From contig CAJUJK010000030.1 in the NCBI GenBank assembly GCA_910586705.1, forward strand, positions 1-46,273: DNA of 46,273 nt. The letters run 5' to 3'. Below the pieces are notes generated by a model. The model saw only the letters and a list, made by a program, of their open reading frames with translations. It was not told the origin of the DNA and made no database searches. The translations under genes were made by a program, and so were the position numbers. Source of the stretch: an uncultured Lachnospiraceae bacterium. Lineage in GTDB: Bacteria > Bacillota > Clostridia > Lachnospirales > Lachnospiraceae. This document shows, piece by piece, positions 25,123 to 33,100 of the stretch. Within the stretch, counting starts at the first letter, position 1. Each line of letters begins with the position of its first letter.

Positions 25123-26472
25123 ATGAGCAGATTATTTGGTACAGATGGAGTCCGCGGTGTTGCGAATGAAGAGCTGTCTCCGCTTTTGGCGATGCAGCTT
25201 GGGCAGGCGGGCGCTTATGTCCTGACAAGGGAGAATGAACACAAACCGACCATCATGGTGGGCTGTGATACGAGAATATCGGGGGATATGCTGGCGAACG
25301 CACTGATGGCTGGCGTCTGTTCCGTGGGTGCGAACGCCGTGTATGTGGGTGTGGTTCCCACGCCGGCGGTGGCGTATCTTACGAGAAAATACAAAGTGGA
25401 TGCGGGTGTTGTCATCTCCGCTTCCCACAACACCGTGGAATTTAACGGCATCAAATTCTTTGACGGAAACGGTTATAAGCTTCCCGACGCCCTTGAGGAT
25501 GAGATTGAGGCGCTGATTAAGAGCGATATGAAGGGCGTGAAATTCCCAACCGGCGCAAGCGTTGGTAAAATCAAATACCGCACGGACGCCAGGGAGGAAT
25601 ATATCAACCATGCCATGAAGGCGGTGAACGTGGATCTGCGCGGGCTGAAGATTGTTCTGGACTGTGCGGAGGGCGCGTCCTATTATACCTCCGTGGAAAC
25701 CATGAAAGAACTTGGCGCGGAGGTCGTGGCGATCCACAATAACCCCGACGGCACGAATATCAACGCGAACTGCGGCTCTACCCATATGGAGGAACTGCAG
25801 GCGAGAGTCGTATACGAAAAGGCGCAGCTCGGTCTTGCCTTCGACGGTGACGCGGACAGACTGATGGCGGTGGATGAGCTGGGCAATATTGTGGACGGCG
25901 ACCAGATTATGGCGATTGTCGGCAATCATATGAAAGCGCAGGGAAAACTGAACAAGAATACCATCGTTGCAACCGTTATGAGTAATCTGGGCTTCTTCCT
26001 GATGGGTGAGAAAAATAAGATTAAAATCGAGCAGACCAAGGTGGGCGACCGCTATGTGCTGGAGCGGATGCGCGAGATTGGCGCAAGCCTCGGCGGCGAG
26101 CAGTCCGGCCATGTGATCTTTCTGGATGAAAATACGACAGGCGACGGTCTTTTAAGCGCGCTGCATCTCTTACAGGTGGTTGTGGAGACGGGCAAGCCCC
26201 TGTCGGAGCTGGCATCCGTCATGGAAGTGATGCCGCAGGCGTTAGTCGGTGCAAAGGTGCCCAACCATAAGAAAGAAAAATTTATGGATTATCCCGAGAT
26301 CGCGGAAGCAATTGCCGCGCTCGACAAAAAGTTTGCGGGTGAGGGCCGTGTGCTGATCCGTCCCTCCGGCACAGAGCCGCTTGTCCGCGTTATGATCGAA
26401 GGCAAAGACCAGAAGGTCATCACACAGGAGGCAAAGAAGCTCGCGGAACTGATACAGAATATTATGTTGTAG
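25123..26472 (+). CDS. glmM: phosphoglucosamine mutase GlmM
   Basis: Converts glucosamine-6-phosphate to glucosamine-1-phosphate, the entry to UDP-GlcNAc and peptidoglycan. 449 residues, starting MSRLFGTDGVRG with ACGGAGG 8 bases before the ATG. The active-site phosphoserine loop is VVISASHNTVEFNGIKFF (Ser near residue 100), the metal loop is AFDGDADRLMAVD (near 240), and the phosphate-binding loop is LIRPSGTEPLVRVMIEG near the C-terminus. It is the third gene of the c-di-AMP operon. In Bacillus GlmM forms a complex with CdaA that inhibits it, so the operon links wall precursor and messenger synthesis. Confidence 0.98.
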   Translation: MSRLFGTDGVRGVANEELSPLLAMQLGQAGAYVLTRENEHKPTIMVGCDTRISGDMLANALMAGVCSVGANAVYVGVVPTPAVAYLTRKYKVDAGVVISASHNTVEFNGIKFFDGNGYKLPDALEDEIEALIKSDMKGVKFPTGASVGKIKYRTDAREEYINHAMKAVNVDLRGLKIVLDCAEGASYYTSVETMKELGAEVVAIHNNPDGTNINANCGSTHMEELQARVVYEKAQLGLAFDGDADRLMAVDELGNIVDGDQIMAIVGNHMKAQGKLNKNTIVATVMSNLGFFLMGEKNKIKIEQTKVGDRYVLERMREIGASLGGEQSGHVIFLDENTTGDGLLSALHLLQVVVETGKPLSELASVMEVMPQALVGAKVPNHKKEKFMDYPEIAEAIAALDKKFAGEGRVLIRPSGTEPLVRVMIEGKDQKVITQEAKKLAELIQNIML

Positions 26473-26475
26473 GAC

Positions 26476-26505
26476 TTGAGAAAAAGCATATAAATATGAT
26501 ATACT
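26476..26505 (+). promoter_or_regulatory. promoter of the HPr gene
   Basis: TTGAGA, an 18-bp spacer and TATACT, starting 4 bp after the glmM stop and ending 31 bp before the HPr ATG. It makes the HPr gene a separate transcription unit. Confidence 0.7.
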
Positions 26506-26536
26506 CATAGTATCATGTAAGAAAGAGGAAAAGGCA

Positions 26537-26800
26537 ATGGTAAGTCAGAAGGTAGTCATCAAAAACCCGACAGGGCTACATCTAAGACCGGCAGGCATCC
26601 TATGTAAGGAAGCGATGCAGTTTAAATCTCTGATAACCTTTACATTTCGTGAAAATACAGCGAATGCCAAGAGTGTCCTGAGTGTGCTTGGGGCATGTGT
26701 CAAGTGTGGCGATGAAATCGAGTTTGTGTGTGACGGTGAAGATGAGGAGGAAGCGCTCAAGGCGTTGGTTGACGCCATTGAGAGCGGTCTTGGAGAATAA
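26537..26800 (+). CDS. ptsH: HPr-family phosphocarrier protein
   Basis: 87 residues, the usual HPr length. His15 lies in NPTGLHLRPAG, the site phosphorylated by enzyme I for sugar uptake; Ser46 is present in NAKSVLSVLG, the HPr kinase site used in Firmicutes catabolite control. With both sites present it should be able to act in transport and regulation; a Crh-like protein would lack the His. No enzyme I gene is nearby, so this may be the main HPr or a second copy. It has its own promoter, GAAAGAGG ribosome binding site and a strong terminator. Confidence 0.93.
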   Translation: MVSQKVVIKNPTGLHLRPAGILCKEAMQFKSLITFTFRENTANAKSVLSVLGACVKCGDEIEFVCDGEDEEEALKALVDAIESGLGE

Positions 26801-26814
26801 TGTCACGTTCGGAC

Positions 26815-26845
26815 GACCCCGCTGTGTTTATGCAGCGGGGTCTTT
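26815..26845 (+). terminator. terminator of the HPr gene
   Basis: A 10-bp perfect stem (GACCCCGCTG with CAGCGGGGTC, 8-base loop) followed by a short TTTC. It separates the HPr gene from leuA. Confidence 0.8.
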
Positions 26846-26893
26846 CACGTAAGTACGGATAGAAGAAAACATCCAGAAGGAGGATTTACAATC

Positions 26894-28576
26894 ATGTTAA
26901 ATTATAAGAGATATCGCAGAAACCCGGTGGTGGATTACCCGGAAAGAGAGTGGGTGAACAAACAGATCGAGAAAGCGCCCGTCTGGTGCAGCGTGGATCT
27001 GCGCGACGGCAATCAGGCGCTGATTGATCCCATGGTCGTGTCCGAGAAAATAGAGTTTTTTAACTATCTCATCAAACTCGGCTTTAAGGAAATCGAGATC
27101 GGTTTCCCGGCGGCAAGCCAGATCGAATATGATTTTCTGCGCCAGCTCGTGGATCGGAAGCTGATTCCCGACGACGTGGTCGTGCAGGTTCTGACCCAGT
27201 GCAGAGAGGAGCTTGTGGAGCGCACCTTTGAATCCATCGAGGGCTGTAAACAGGCGATCGTGCACATTTATAATTCCACTTCCACCCTGCAGCGGGATGT
27301 GGTATTCAACATGAGCCGTGAGGAGATCATCAATATCGCCGTGGAGGGCGTAAAGATGGTGAAACGTCACGTAGCCAGATTCCCCGGCAAGGTGATTCTG
27401 GAGTATTCGCCCGAGAGCTTTACCGGCACCGAGCTTGACTACGCGCTGGAAGTCTGCAACGCGGTACAGAGAGAATGGGGACCGACAAAGGAAAATCCCA
27501 TGATTATCAATCTTCCCTCCACGGTGGAAATGACCACCCCCAATGTCTTTGCGGACAGAATCGAGTGGATGAACAAACATCTGGAAAACAGGGAAGCCAT
27601 TATTCTGAGTATACATCCTCACAATGACAGAGGAACCGGCGTGGCGACGGCGGAGCTTGCGCTGCTGGCGGGCGCGGAGCGCGTGGAAGGCACCCTCTTC
27701 GGAAACGGTGAGCGGACTGGAAACGTGGATATTTTAAATATTGCTTACAATATGTTCTCACAAGGCATCGACCCCGAACTTGCCATCGAGCATGTGAACG
27801 AGAGCATTGAGATTTACGAGAGATGCTGTAAGATTCCCGTGCACCCCAGACATCCTTACGCGGGCAAACTCGTGTTTACCGCCTTTTCCGGCTCCCATCA
27901 GGACGCCATCAACAAGGGTGTGAAGGCGATGAAGGAACGCGGCGGCGAATACTGGGAGGTGCCCTATCTGCCCATTGACCCCGCGGATATCGGCAGGGAG
28001 TACGAGCCCATCGTGCGCATCAATTCCCAGTCCGGCAAGGGCGGCGTCGCGTTTATTATGGACACCTATTTCGGCTTCAAACTGCCTAAGGGAATGCACA
28101 GAGAGTTTGCCAATGTCATTCAGGCAATCTCCGAGAAACAGGGCGAAGTCAGCCCCGATCAGATCATGGAAAGCTTCCGGCAGGAGTATCTGATGAAGAA
28201 AGAGCCGATTCATTTCAGAAGGCTTCGTGTGGATGATCTGAGCGAGGAGACAGAGTCCGAGTTTGATACGAAGGTTACGGTCGCTTACACCGACAAAGGC
28301 GTGGAGAAACGCTTCGAGGCGGTAGGTAACGGTCCGATTGACGCGGTGAAACGTGGACTGCAGGAAGAACTGGATGTCAGCATCAAGATTCTCGATTATG
28401 AGGAGCATGCGCTCCAGAGCGGCTCCAACTCTCAGGCGGCGGCATATATCCACCTGCTGGATGCTGAGAGCGGCAGCGTGACCTACGGCGTAGGCGTCAG
28501 CTCCAATATCACGAGGGCATCCGTGCGGGCAATTTTCTCGGCGGTGAACAGACTGGGGCTGGGGGAGCACGATTAA
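26894..28576 (+). CDS. leuA: 2-isopropylmalate synthase (LeuA)
   Basis: Condenses acetyl-CoA with 2-oxoisovalerate, the first committed step of leucine synthesis. 560 residues, the long LeuA form. The catalytic TIM barrel shows the metal-binding WCSVDLRDGNQALIDPM near residue 35 and the HxH motif in ILSIHPHNDRGTGVATAE (about 235-252), with GNGERTGNVD after it. The C-terminal 120 residues are the leucine-binding regulatory domain (VTVAYTDKGVEKRFEAVGNGPIDAVKRGL). AAGGAGG lies in front of the ATG. No T-box leader fits in the 50-bp gap upstream and no other leu genes follow, so its leucine response is not evident here. Confidence 0.97.
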   Translation: MLNYKRYRRNPVVDYPEREWVNKQIEKAPVWCSVDLRDGNQALIDPMVVSEKIEFFNYLIKLGFKEIEIGFPAASQIEYDFLRQLVDRKLIPDDVVVQVLTQCREELVERTFESIEGCKQAIVHIYNSTSTLQRDVVFNMSREEIINIAVEGVKMVKRHVARFPGKVILEYSPESFTGTELDYALEVCNAVQREWGPTKENPMIINLPSTVEMTTPNVFADRIEWMNKHLENREAIILSIHPHNDRGTGVATAELALLAGAERVEGTLFGNGERTGNVDILNIAYNMFSQGIDPELAIEHVNESIEIYERCCKIPVHPRHPYAGKLVFTAFSGSHQDAINKGVKAMKERGGEYWEVPYLPIDPADIGREYEPIVRINSQSGKGGVAFIMDTYFGFKLPKGMHREFANVIQAISEKQGEVSPDQIMESFRQEYLMKKEPIHFRRLRVDDLSEETESEFDTKVTVAYTDKGVEKRFEAVGNGPIDAVKRGLQEELDVSIKILDYEEHALQSGSNSQAAAYIHLLDAESGSVTYGVGVSSNITRASVRAIFSAVNRLGLGEHD

Positions 28577-28660
28577 CCGATATTACGCTTCTGGCGCGCA
28601 GGATGATCACTGAGAAAATAAAATAAATGTAATTTCGTTTAATAAATTTATCATTTAAAG

Positions 28661-28689
28661 TTGACTTATCTTTTGCGGTTCCATATAAT
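28661..28689 (+). promoter_or_regulatory. strong promoter of the type I toxin mRNA
   Basis: TTGACT, a 17-bp spacer and consensus TATAAT. The predicted start, about 28696, coincides with the beginning of a 5' stem-loop. Confidence 0.85.
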
Positions 28690-28695
28690 GAATGT

Positions 28696-28726
28696 AGGTG
28701 TTACCAAAACGGTAAGCGGTTCACCT
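28696..28726 (+). repeat. 5' stem-loop of toxin mRNA, left member of an inverted pair
   Basis: AGGTGTTACC at the start pairs with GGTTCACCT at the end. The reverse complement of 28971-29000 has the same ends (AGGTGCTACC and GGTTCACCT) with a different loop. On DNA the pair is an inverted repeat, and on RNA each predicted transcript would start with the same self-complementary stem, able to pair with the other. Confidence 0.75.
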
Positions 28727-28779
28727 TTCGCCAAAATGAGTACATTTTGAGGGCTTCCAGTATCTTGGGAGGTGATACA

Positions 28780-28941
28780 ATGGAAAATTCACGAAAGGTA
28801 AAGGATATGATGATAGAAACGATCGTTGGGATTGTGGGTATTGTAGTGACAGTTGTAAGTATTATCGTCACGATCATCAGTATCATACAATCCCACGGGA
28901 TACATAAACATCAAAAAAGCAACCGCCACCACCAAGGTTAG
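28780..28941 (+). CDS. small hydrophobic peptide, type I toxin-like (Fst/TxpA style)
   Basis: 53 residues starting at the ATG behind GGGAGGTG. A charged N-terminus (MENSRKVKDMM) is followed by one transmembrane helix of Ile/Val/Gly/Thr (residues about 14-36). The tail is His/Lys-rich (SHGIHKHQKSNRHHQG). Such peptides in Firmicutes are membrane toxins held in check by an antisense RNA. The stop codon lies inside the terminator hairpin, another habit of these loci. The mRNA has a long leader (about 84 nt) with a 5' stem-loop. I do not recognise a named family; the architecture, rather than sequence similarity, supports the call. Confidence 0.75.
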   Translation: MENSRKVKDMMIETIVGIVGIVVTVVSIIVTIISIIQSHGIHKHQKSNRHHQG

Positions 28942-28952
28942 TTGCTTTTTTT
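28913..28952. terminator. bidirectional terminator shared by toxin mRNA and antisense RNA
   Basis: AAAAAAGCAACC on the left and GGTTAGTTGCTTTTTTT on the right form a hairpin flanked by an A-run and a T-run, so it can stop transcripts from both directions. It overlaps the last codons of the toxin gene. Confidence 0.85.
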
Positions 28953-28970
28953 GATATATAACTAAAACCG

Positions 28971-29000
28971 AGGTGAACCGTTTGCTTAAGGGTAGCACCT
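28971..29000 (-). repeat. 5' stem-loop of the antisense RNA, right member of the inverted pair
   Basis: Read on the minus strand: AGGTGCTACC, an 11-base loop and GGTTCACCT, compared with AGGTGTTACC, 12 bases and GGTTCACCT at 28696-28726. The stems are conserved and the loops differ. Confidence 0.75.
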
Positions 29001-29008
29001 TTAAAATT

Positions 29009-29037
29009 ATAATATCGTAAGTCATATTTTGTGTCAA
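29009..29037 (-). promoter_or_regulatory. strong promoter of the antisense RNA
   Basis: On the minus strand: consensus TTGACA, 17-bp spacer, TATTAT, pointing toward the toxin gene. Confidence 0.82.
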
Positions 29038-29117
29038 CTGTTTTTGCTGAAAAATATCATAATTAAATACGATAGTTAGCACAATAACAAAAAATCAAGT
29101 GAGAGGGAGGTATTCTT

Positions 29118-29834
29118 ATGGGGCAGATTGAACAACTGAGACAATGGGTAAACGAATCGGACAACATCGTTTTCTTCGGGGGCGCCGGTGTGTCCACGGA
29201 GAGCGGCATTCCGGATTTCAGGAGTGTGGACGGTCTTTATAACCAGCAGTACGACTATCCCCCCGAGACGATACTCAGCCATACTTTTTACAGAAAGAAA
29301 ACCGATGAATTTTATCGTTTCTATCGAAATAAGATGCTCTGCCTTGACGCCAAGCCTAATGCCGCCCACCTAAAACTGGCACAGTGGGAACAGGAAGGAA
29401 AGCTGAAGGCGGTGGTGACCCAGAATATTGACGGGCTGCATCAGGCGGCGGGCAGCAAGAAAGTGTACGAGCTTCACGGCTCTGTCCTGCGCAATTTCTG
29501 TGAGAGCTGTCATAAGTTCTATGATGTGAATTATATCGCAGGTTCCGAGGGCGTGCCGAAATGCACCTGCGGCGGCGACATCAAGCCGGACGTAGTGCTC
29601 TACGAGGAAGGGCTGGACCAGAGTACCCTCACGGGCGCAATACGCGCCATCAGCGAAGCGGACGTGCTGATTGTGGGCGGCACCTCCCTTGCCGTTTATC
29701 CGGCTGCGGGGCTTTTGGATTATTACAACGGCAATAAACTGGTGCTCGTCAATAAAACACCTACCGCAAGGGACGGCATTGCGGATCTGGTGGTGCAGGG
29801 AAGCATCGGGGAGATATTTTCGCAGTTGGACTAG
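29118..29834 (+). CDS. cobB: NAD-dependent protein deacylase (sirtuin)
   Basis: Removes acyl groups from lysines using NAD, regulating metabolic enzymes in the cytoplasm. 238 residues, normal for bacterial sirtuins. The NAD-binding motif is FFGGAGVSTESGIPDFRS (about residues 20-37). The catalytic motifs are TQNIDGLH (about 99-106) and the general base His in YELHGS. The zinc site is CESCH and C-T-CGGD. VGGTSLAVYPAAGL is the later Rossmann segment. GGGAGGT precedes the ATG. It is followed 25 bp later by the DUF951 gene, with which it probably forms an operon. Confidence 0.96.
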   Translation: MGQIEQLRQWVNESDNIVFFGGAGVSTESGIPDFRSVDGLYNQQYDYPPETILSHTFYRKKTDEFYRFYRNKMLCLDAKPNAAHLKLAQWEQEGKLKAVVTQNIDGLHQAAGSKKVYELHGSVLRNFCESCHKFYDVNYIAGSEGVPKCTCGGDIKPDVVLYEEGLDQSTLTGAIRAISEADVLIVGGTSLAVYPAAGLLDYYNGNKLVLVNKTPTARDGIADLVVQGSIGEIFSQLD

Positions 29835-29859
29835 CATATTGAATTATGGAGCATTAATT

Positions 29860-30045
29860 ATGGACATTCAGGTAGGCGACATCTTAAAAATGAAAAAGAA
29901 ACACCCCTGCGGCTCCTCAGAATGGGAAGTGCTGCGGATCGGCGCGGACTTCCGCCTGAAATGCGCGGGGTGCGGGCATCAGATTATGATTCCGCGGGTG
30001 AAGGCGGAGAAGAATGTGAAAAACGTGGTACGCACGGAATCGTGA
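29860..30045 (+). CDS. DUF951 small protein
   Basis: 61 residues, starting MDIQVGDILKMKKKHPCGSS. The pattern VGDI-KMKKKHPCG...W-VLRIGADFRLKC-GCGH is the DUF951 family, small zinc-ribbon or SH3-like proteins of Firmicutes with no proven role. Three Cys (in HPCG, KCAGCG) could bind a metal. It follows the sirtuin gene by 25 bp and ends in a strong bidirectional terminator. Confidence 0.9.
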   Translation: MDIQVGDILKMKKKHPCGSSEWEVLRIGADFRLKCAGCGHQIMIPRVKAEKNVKNVVRTES

Positions 30046-30059
30046 TGTAGAAGCAATAA

Positions 30060-30104
30060 AAAGGACGACCCGGCGGTCATCGCTGACCCGGGTCGTCCTT
30101 TTCT
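30060..30104. terminator. bidirectional terminator between the DUF951 gene and the giant surface gene
   Basis: AAAGGACGACCCGG pairs with CCGGGTCGTCCTTTT over about 14 bp, flanked by A-run and T-run, so it can end both the plus-strand operon and the convergent surface gene. Confidence 0.88.
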
Positions 30105-30125
30105 GTTACTCATTTTTTATGGTTT

Positions 30126-33100
30126 TTAGTTTGAAGGTGTAGGAGCAGGTGTTGTCGCCTGTTTCTTAATCTTGACAGAGTCTATTGTAACTTTGTCGCT
30201 ATCACCAGTACCTGTCTCCACAATCACATAAGTAATTGTTCCATCATTCTCAATAGGCTTGGTGAATACGGTCGGATTTGAACCAACTTCCGTTTTCTTA
30301 ACCTTGAGCTCCGCTTTGTTATAAGCCGGATTCTTAATCTGTTTCTCTGCCTCAGTTTTAATTGCCGCAAGCGCAGCGTCTTCGGTCTCCACGTAGTCGA
30401 TCTCGGTTACCGCCGTTTGTATTGCAGTTGCAAGTTCTGCCGCTGTCTGGAATTCCGAAATCTGATTTAAGGTAACGCTGGAAACTGTCACGATAAAGCC
30501 AGTTGCGTTTTCATCCGTCTCGGGAGTTGTCGAATCCTTCAGATGCAGCTTAAATGCAATCGTTCCCGAAGTTGCCGCTGACGTAGGTGCTGTGAACGTA
30601 TAGTCGTCATCCGTGCTCTCCGACTTCTTCGCATAAGCGTCCACTGTCACGTTCGGGTTGTTTGTGATGAAAGTCTGGGCTGTTGCCAGCACTTGATCCT
30701 TCACTTCCTTCTCAAACGCTGCCTTATCGGTGTATTTCTCTTTCCATGCATCCTGCACGATCTTGGTCAATACATCTGCCGTGAAGCCAGTCGTAATATT
30801 CTGTCCACATTTTGTCAGATTATCCAACACGGGCAACGTATAGGTTATATTCTTTATTTCATCCTTATATGCCGCACCTGCACCCGGTGTCTTGGACAGA
30901 TCCTTGATCGTCAGGTTAAATTTGATGGAACCTGTCTCTTTCACAGTGGGAGCCTTCGGCTCCTCAGCGATCTCCGCCGTGATGGAGATATTCTTGGTAG
31001 CGGTAACGCCTAACGCTTTTCTGACTGCAGCCGCAAACTCTGCCGCAGTTGTGGACACTTTAATCGTCAGTGCATCCTCGTCATCGCCGACTGTGGTTCC
31101 CGTTCCCAGATTCAAACTCGTAATCGCGGTCTTAACATCGCTCAGAGCAGAAGGTGTGGCAATCGTAAACTTATGATTATACAGAGGCTCTGTGCCTTCC
31201 GTTGCCCCGACAACTCCTACGGTTATCTGCCACCAAGTTGCAATCTGGTAGGAAGCAGGAGGCGTTACAGGAGTATCACCTTCCTCTGCTGCGCCCGATG
31301 CACCACCGCCTACTGCTGCGTCGTTTGTAATCGTTACGGTAACTGCCGCGCCCTTAATCGCCTTGTTGATCTCGTCTCTGATGTAATTCTCCACCCTATA
31401 GTTGATGTACTGAATTACATTCTGAGAGTCAAGGGAAGAGGTATACTCATCTTTCAAGGACTTCGTCAGCGTCTCGATATCGGACTGGAGTTTTGCGGTA
31501 AACGCGTCGTTCAGCGCTTCTGTAACCTTATCCGTTGCAAGACTTTCTCCGGGCAGAGTGATCTTGAAGGTCAGCTCATCCTTCACAGGACCGTTTGTGC
31601 CATAGTCAAAGGTTGCCTTGACATTTACCTTGCTGCCCCATTTCAGTTTTTTGTTATCCTTAATCGTGTTGTCTGCCGCATCCTTTGCGATAGCTGCAGC
31701 CAGTTTTGCTTTGTCGATCTTTATGGTCATGCCATAGCTTGCAGGCAGAACAATATAGGAATCTTGACCCTGCTTTTCAAAAGACAGATATTTCGGACTG
31801 CCCATTTCAAAGGTGACATAGTCTGCACTGGATGCAGGATTGGCAAGTACCACATTTTCCGCCAGAGCCAGATTGCTCTTAAAGCTGATCGGCGTATATT
31901 TCTCCCAGCCTGTATTTACGACATAATCCGTATCCGCAACTTTCCAAGTATCGCTGTTTTTGTAAACCAGTGCGATCTTGTTCTTTGCCGTATCCTTGTC
32001 GGCAGGGCTTATCTTGATGCTTGCCTTGATACAGTATTTCTCATACTCCGCACGCTGCTCTTCCGCCTTGGAATCAGGTAATGCGTCTGCTGCGGCAACT
32101 GCATCCTTGTAAGCCTGCGGCGCGTTTGCGGGAAGCATATACAGATCAACCGGGTAAGCCTTTTTCTCGGTTGCCGCCTTCGCCTTCAGATACCAGTTAC
32201 CATTCGCATCATACTCGGGCTTAAACAGTGCGCCTTCGGAATAAGCGATTAACTCCTGCACAATGGCTTTGTTCTTGCCGTCTAAAATGGTCAGAGCTGA
32301 TACGGACGTCGGTCCTGTCAGCACAGGAGATGCCGTCACCTTATACTTGGTCTTATCTGCTGTGTAGTCCTTAAGCGTAATGTTCAGCTTCACATCAATA
32401 TATTTTACGCCGTTATTGATACTGATGTAACCGATGCGGTTATTCTTAGCCGCTGCATCATTGCCAGTGATCTGATCCAAAGCCGCTGTATCCGGTTTCG
32501 CCGGGTCTGTGACAAGCTTCAGATCGCGCTTTAATGTGATGTACATACGCCCGTCAGAGTCATATCTCGCCTCAAAGTACTTGGTGAAACTGTTCTCCTG
32601 ACCGTTGATGATCGCGTTCTTTGCAAAATTCTTTGTGAACCACTCGGGCGTATCACTCTGGTCACTCCAATCAGTCCCGGTATACTCGGCCCAGCCGTTT
32701 CCAGACTTGTAATTGATATACACGCCGTTCTGGTTCTTTAGGGACAGGGTGTAATTGCCGCTCGAGCTCAAATTAGGCGCTTTCGCCTTCGCGATCTTTA
32801 CCGTCACCTTGGTATCCTTAAATGCCGGAACAAACTCGCCGTCCACCAGAGAACCTACAGTAGCTACCAGATTGTAATTGCCTTCGTAGCTGGTATTTAC
32901 ATACAGGTTAAATCCATCGCCCAGCAGAATCGGAAGAGGTGTATCAAGATAACTTACCCTATCTTCATCTGTAAATACTCCTGCAATACCGGAAGGATTC
33001 TTCTTGGTCTGATCCACCGTCAGCATCACATACTTATCGGTAAAGTTGTCGTCCTTTCCACCCTTCACTGTGTAGTATGCAAGGTTGTTTCCATCCGGTC

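Larger units (their letters stand above)
28913..29002 (-). ncRNA. predicted antisense antitoxin RNA
   Basis: About 85-90 nt, from the predicted start near 29001 behind a strong minus-strand promoter to the shared terminator. It begins with the stem-loop AGGTGCTACC...GGTTCACCT, nearly the same as the 5' end of the toxin mRNA, and its 3' end is complementary to the end of the toxin mRNA. This is the size and layout of RNA II of Fst/par loci. It is predicted only. Confidence 0.65.

Noticed and set aside
26843..26893. T-box or leucine attenuator before leuA
   Set aside because: The gap after the HPr terminator is about 50 bp, too short for a T-box, and no Leu-rich leader peptide is present.
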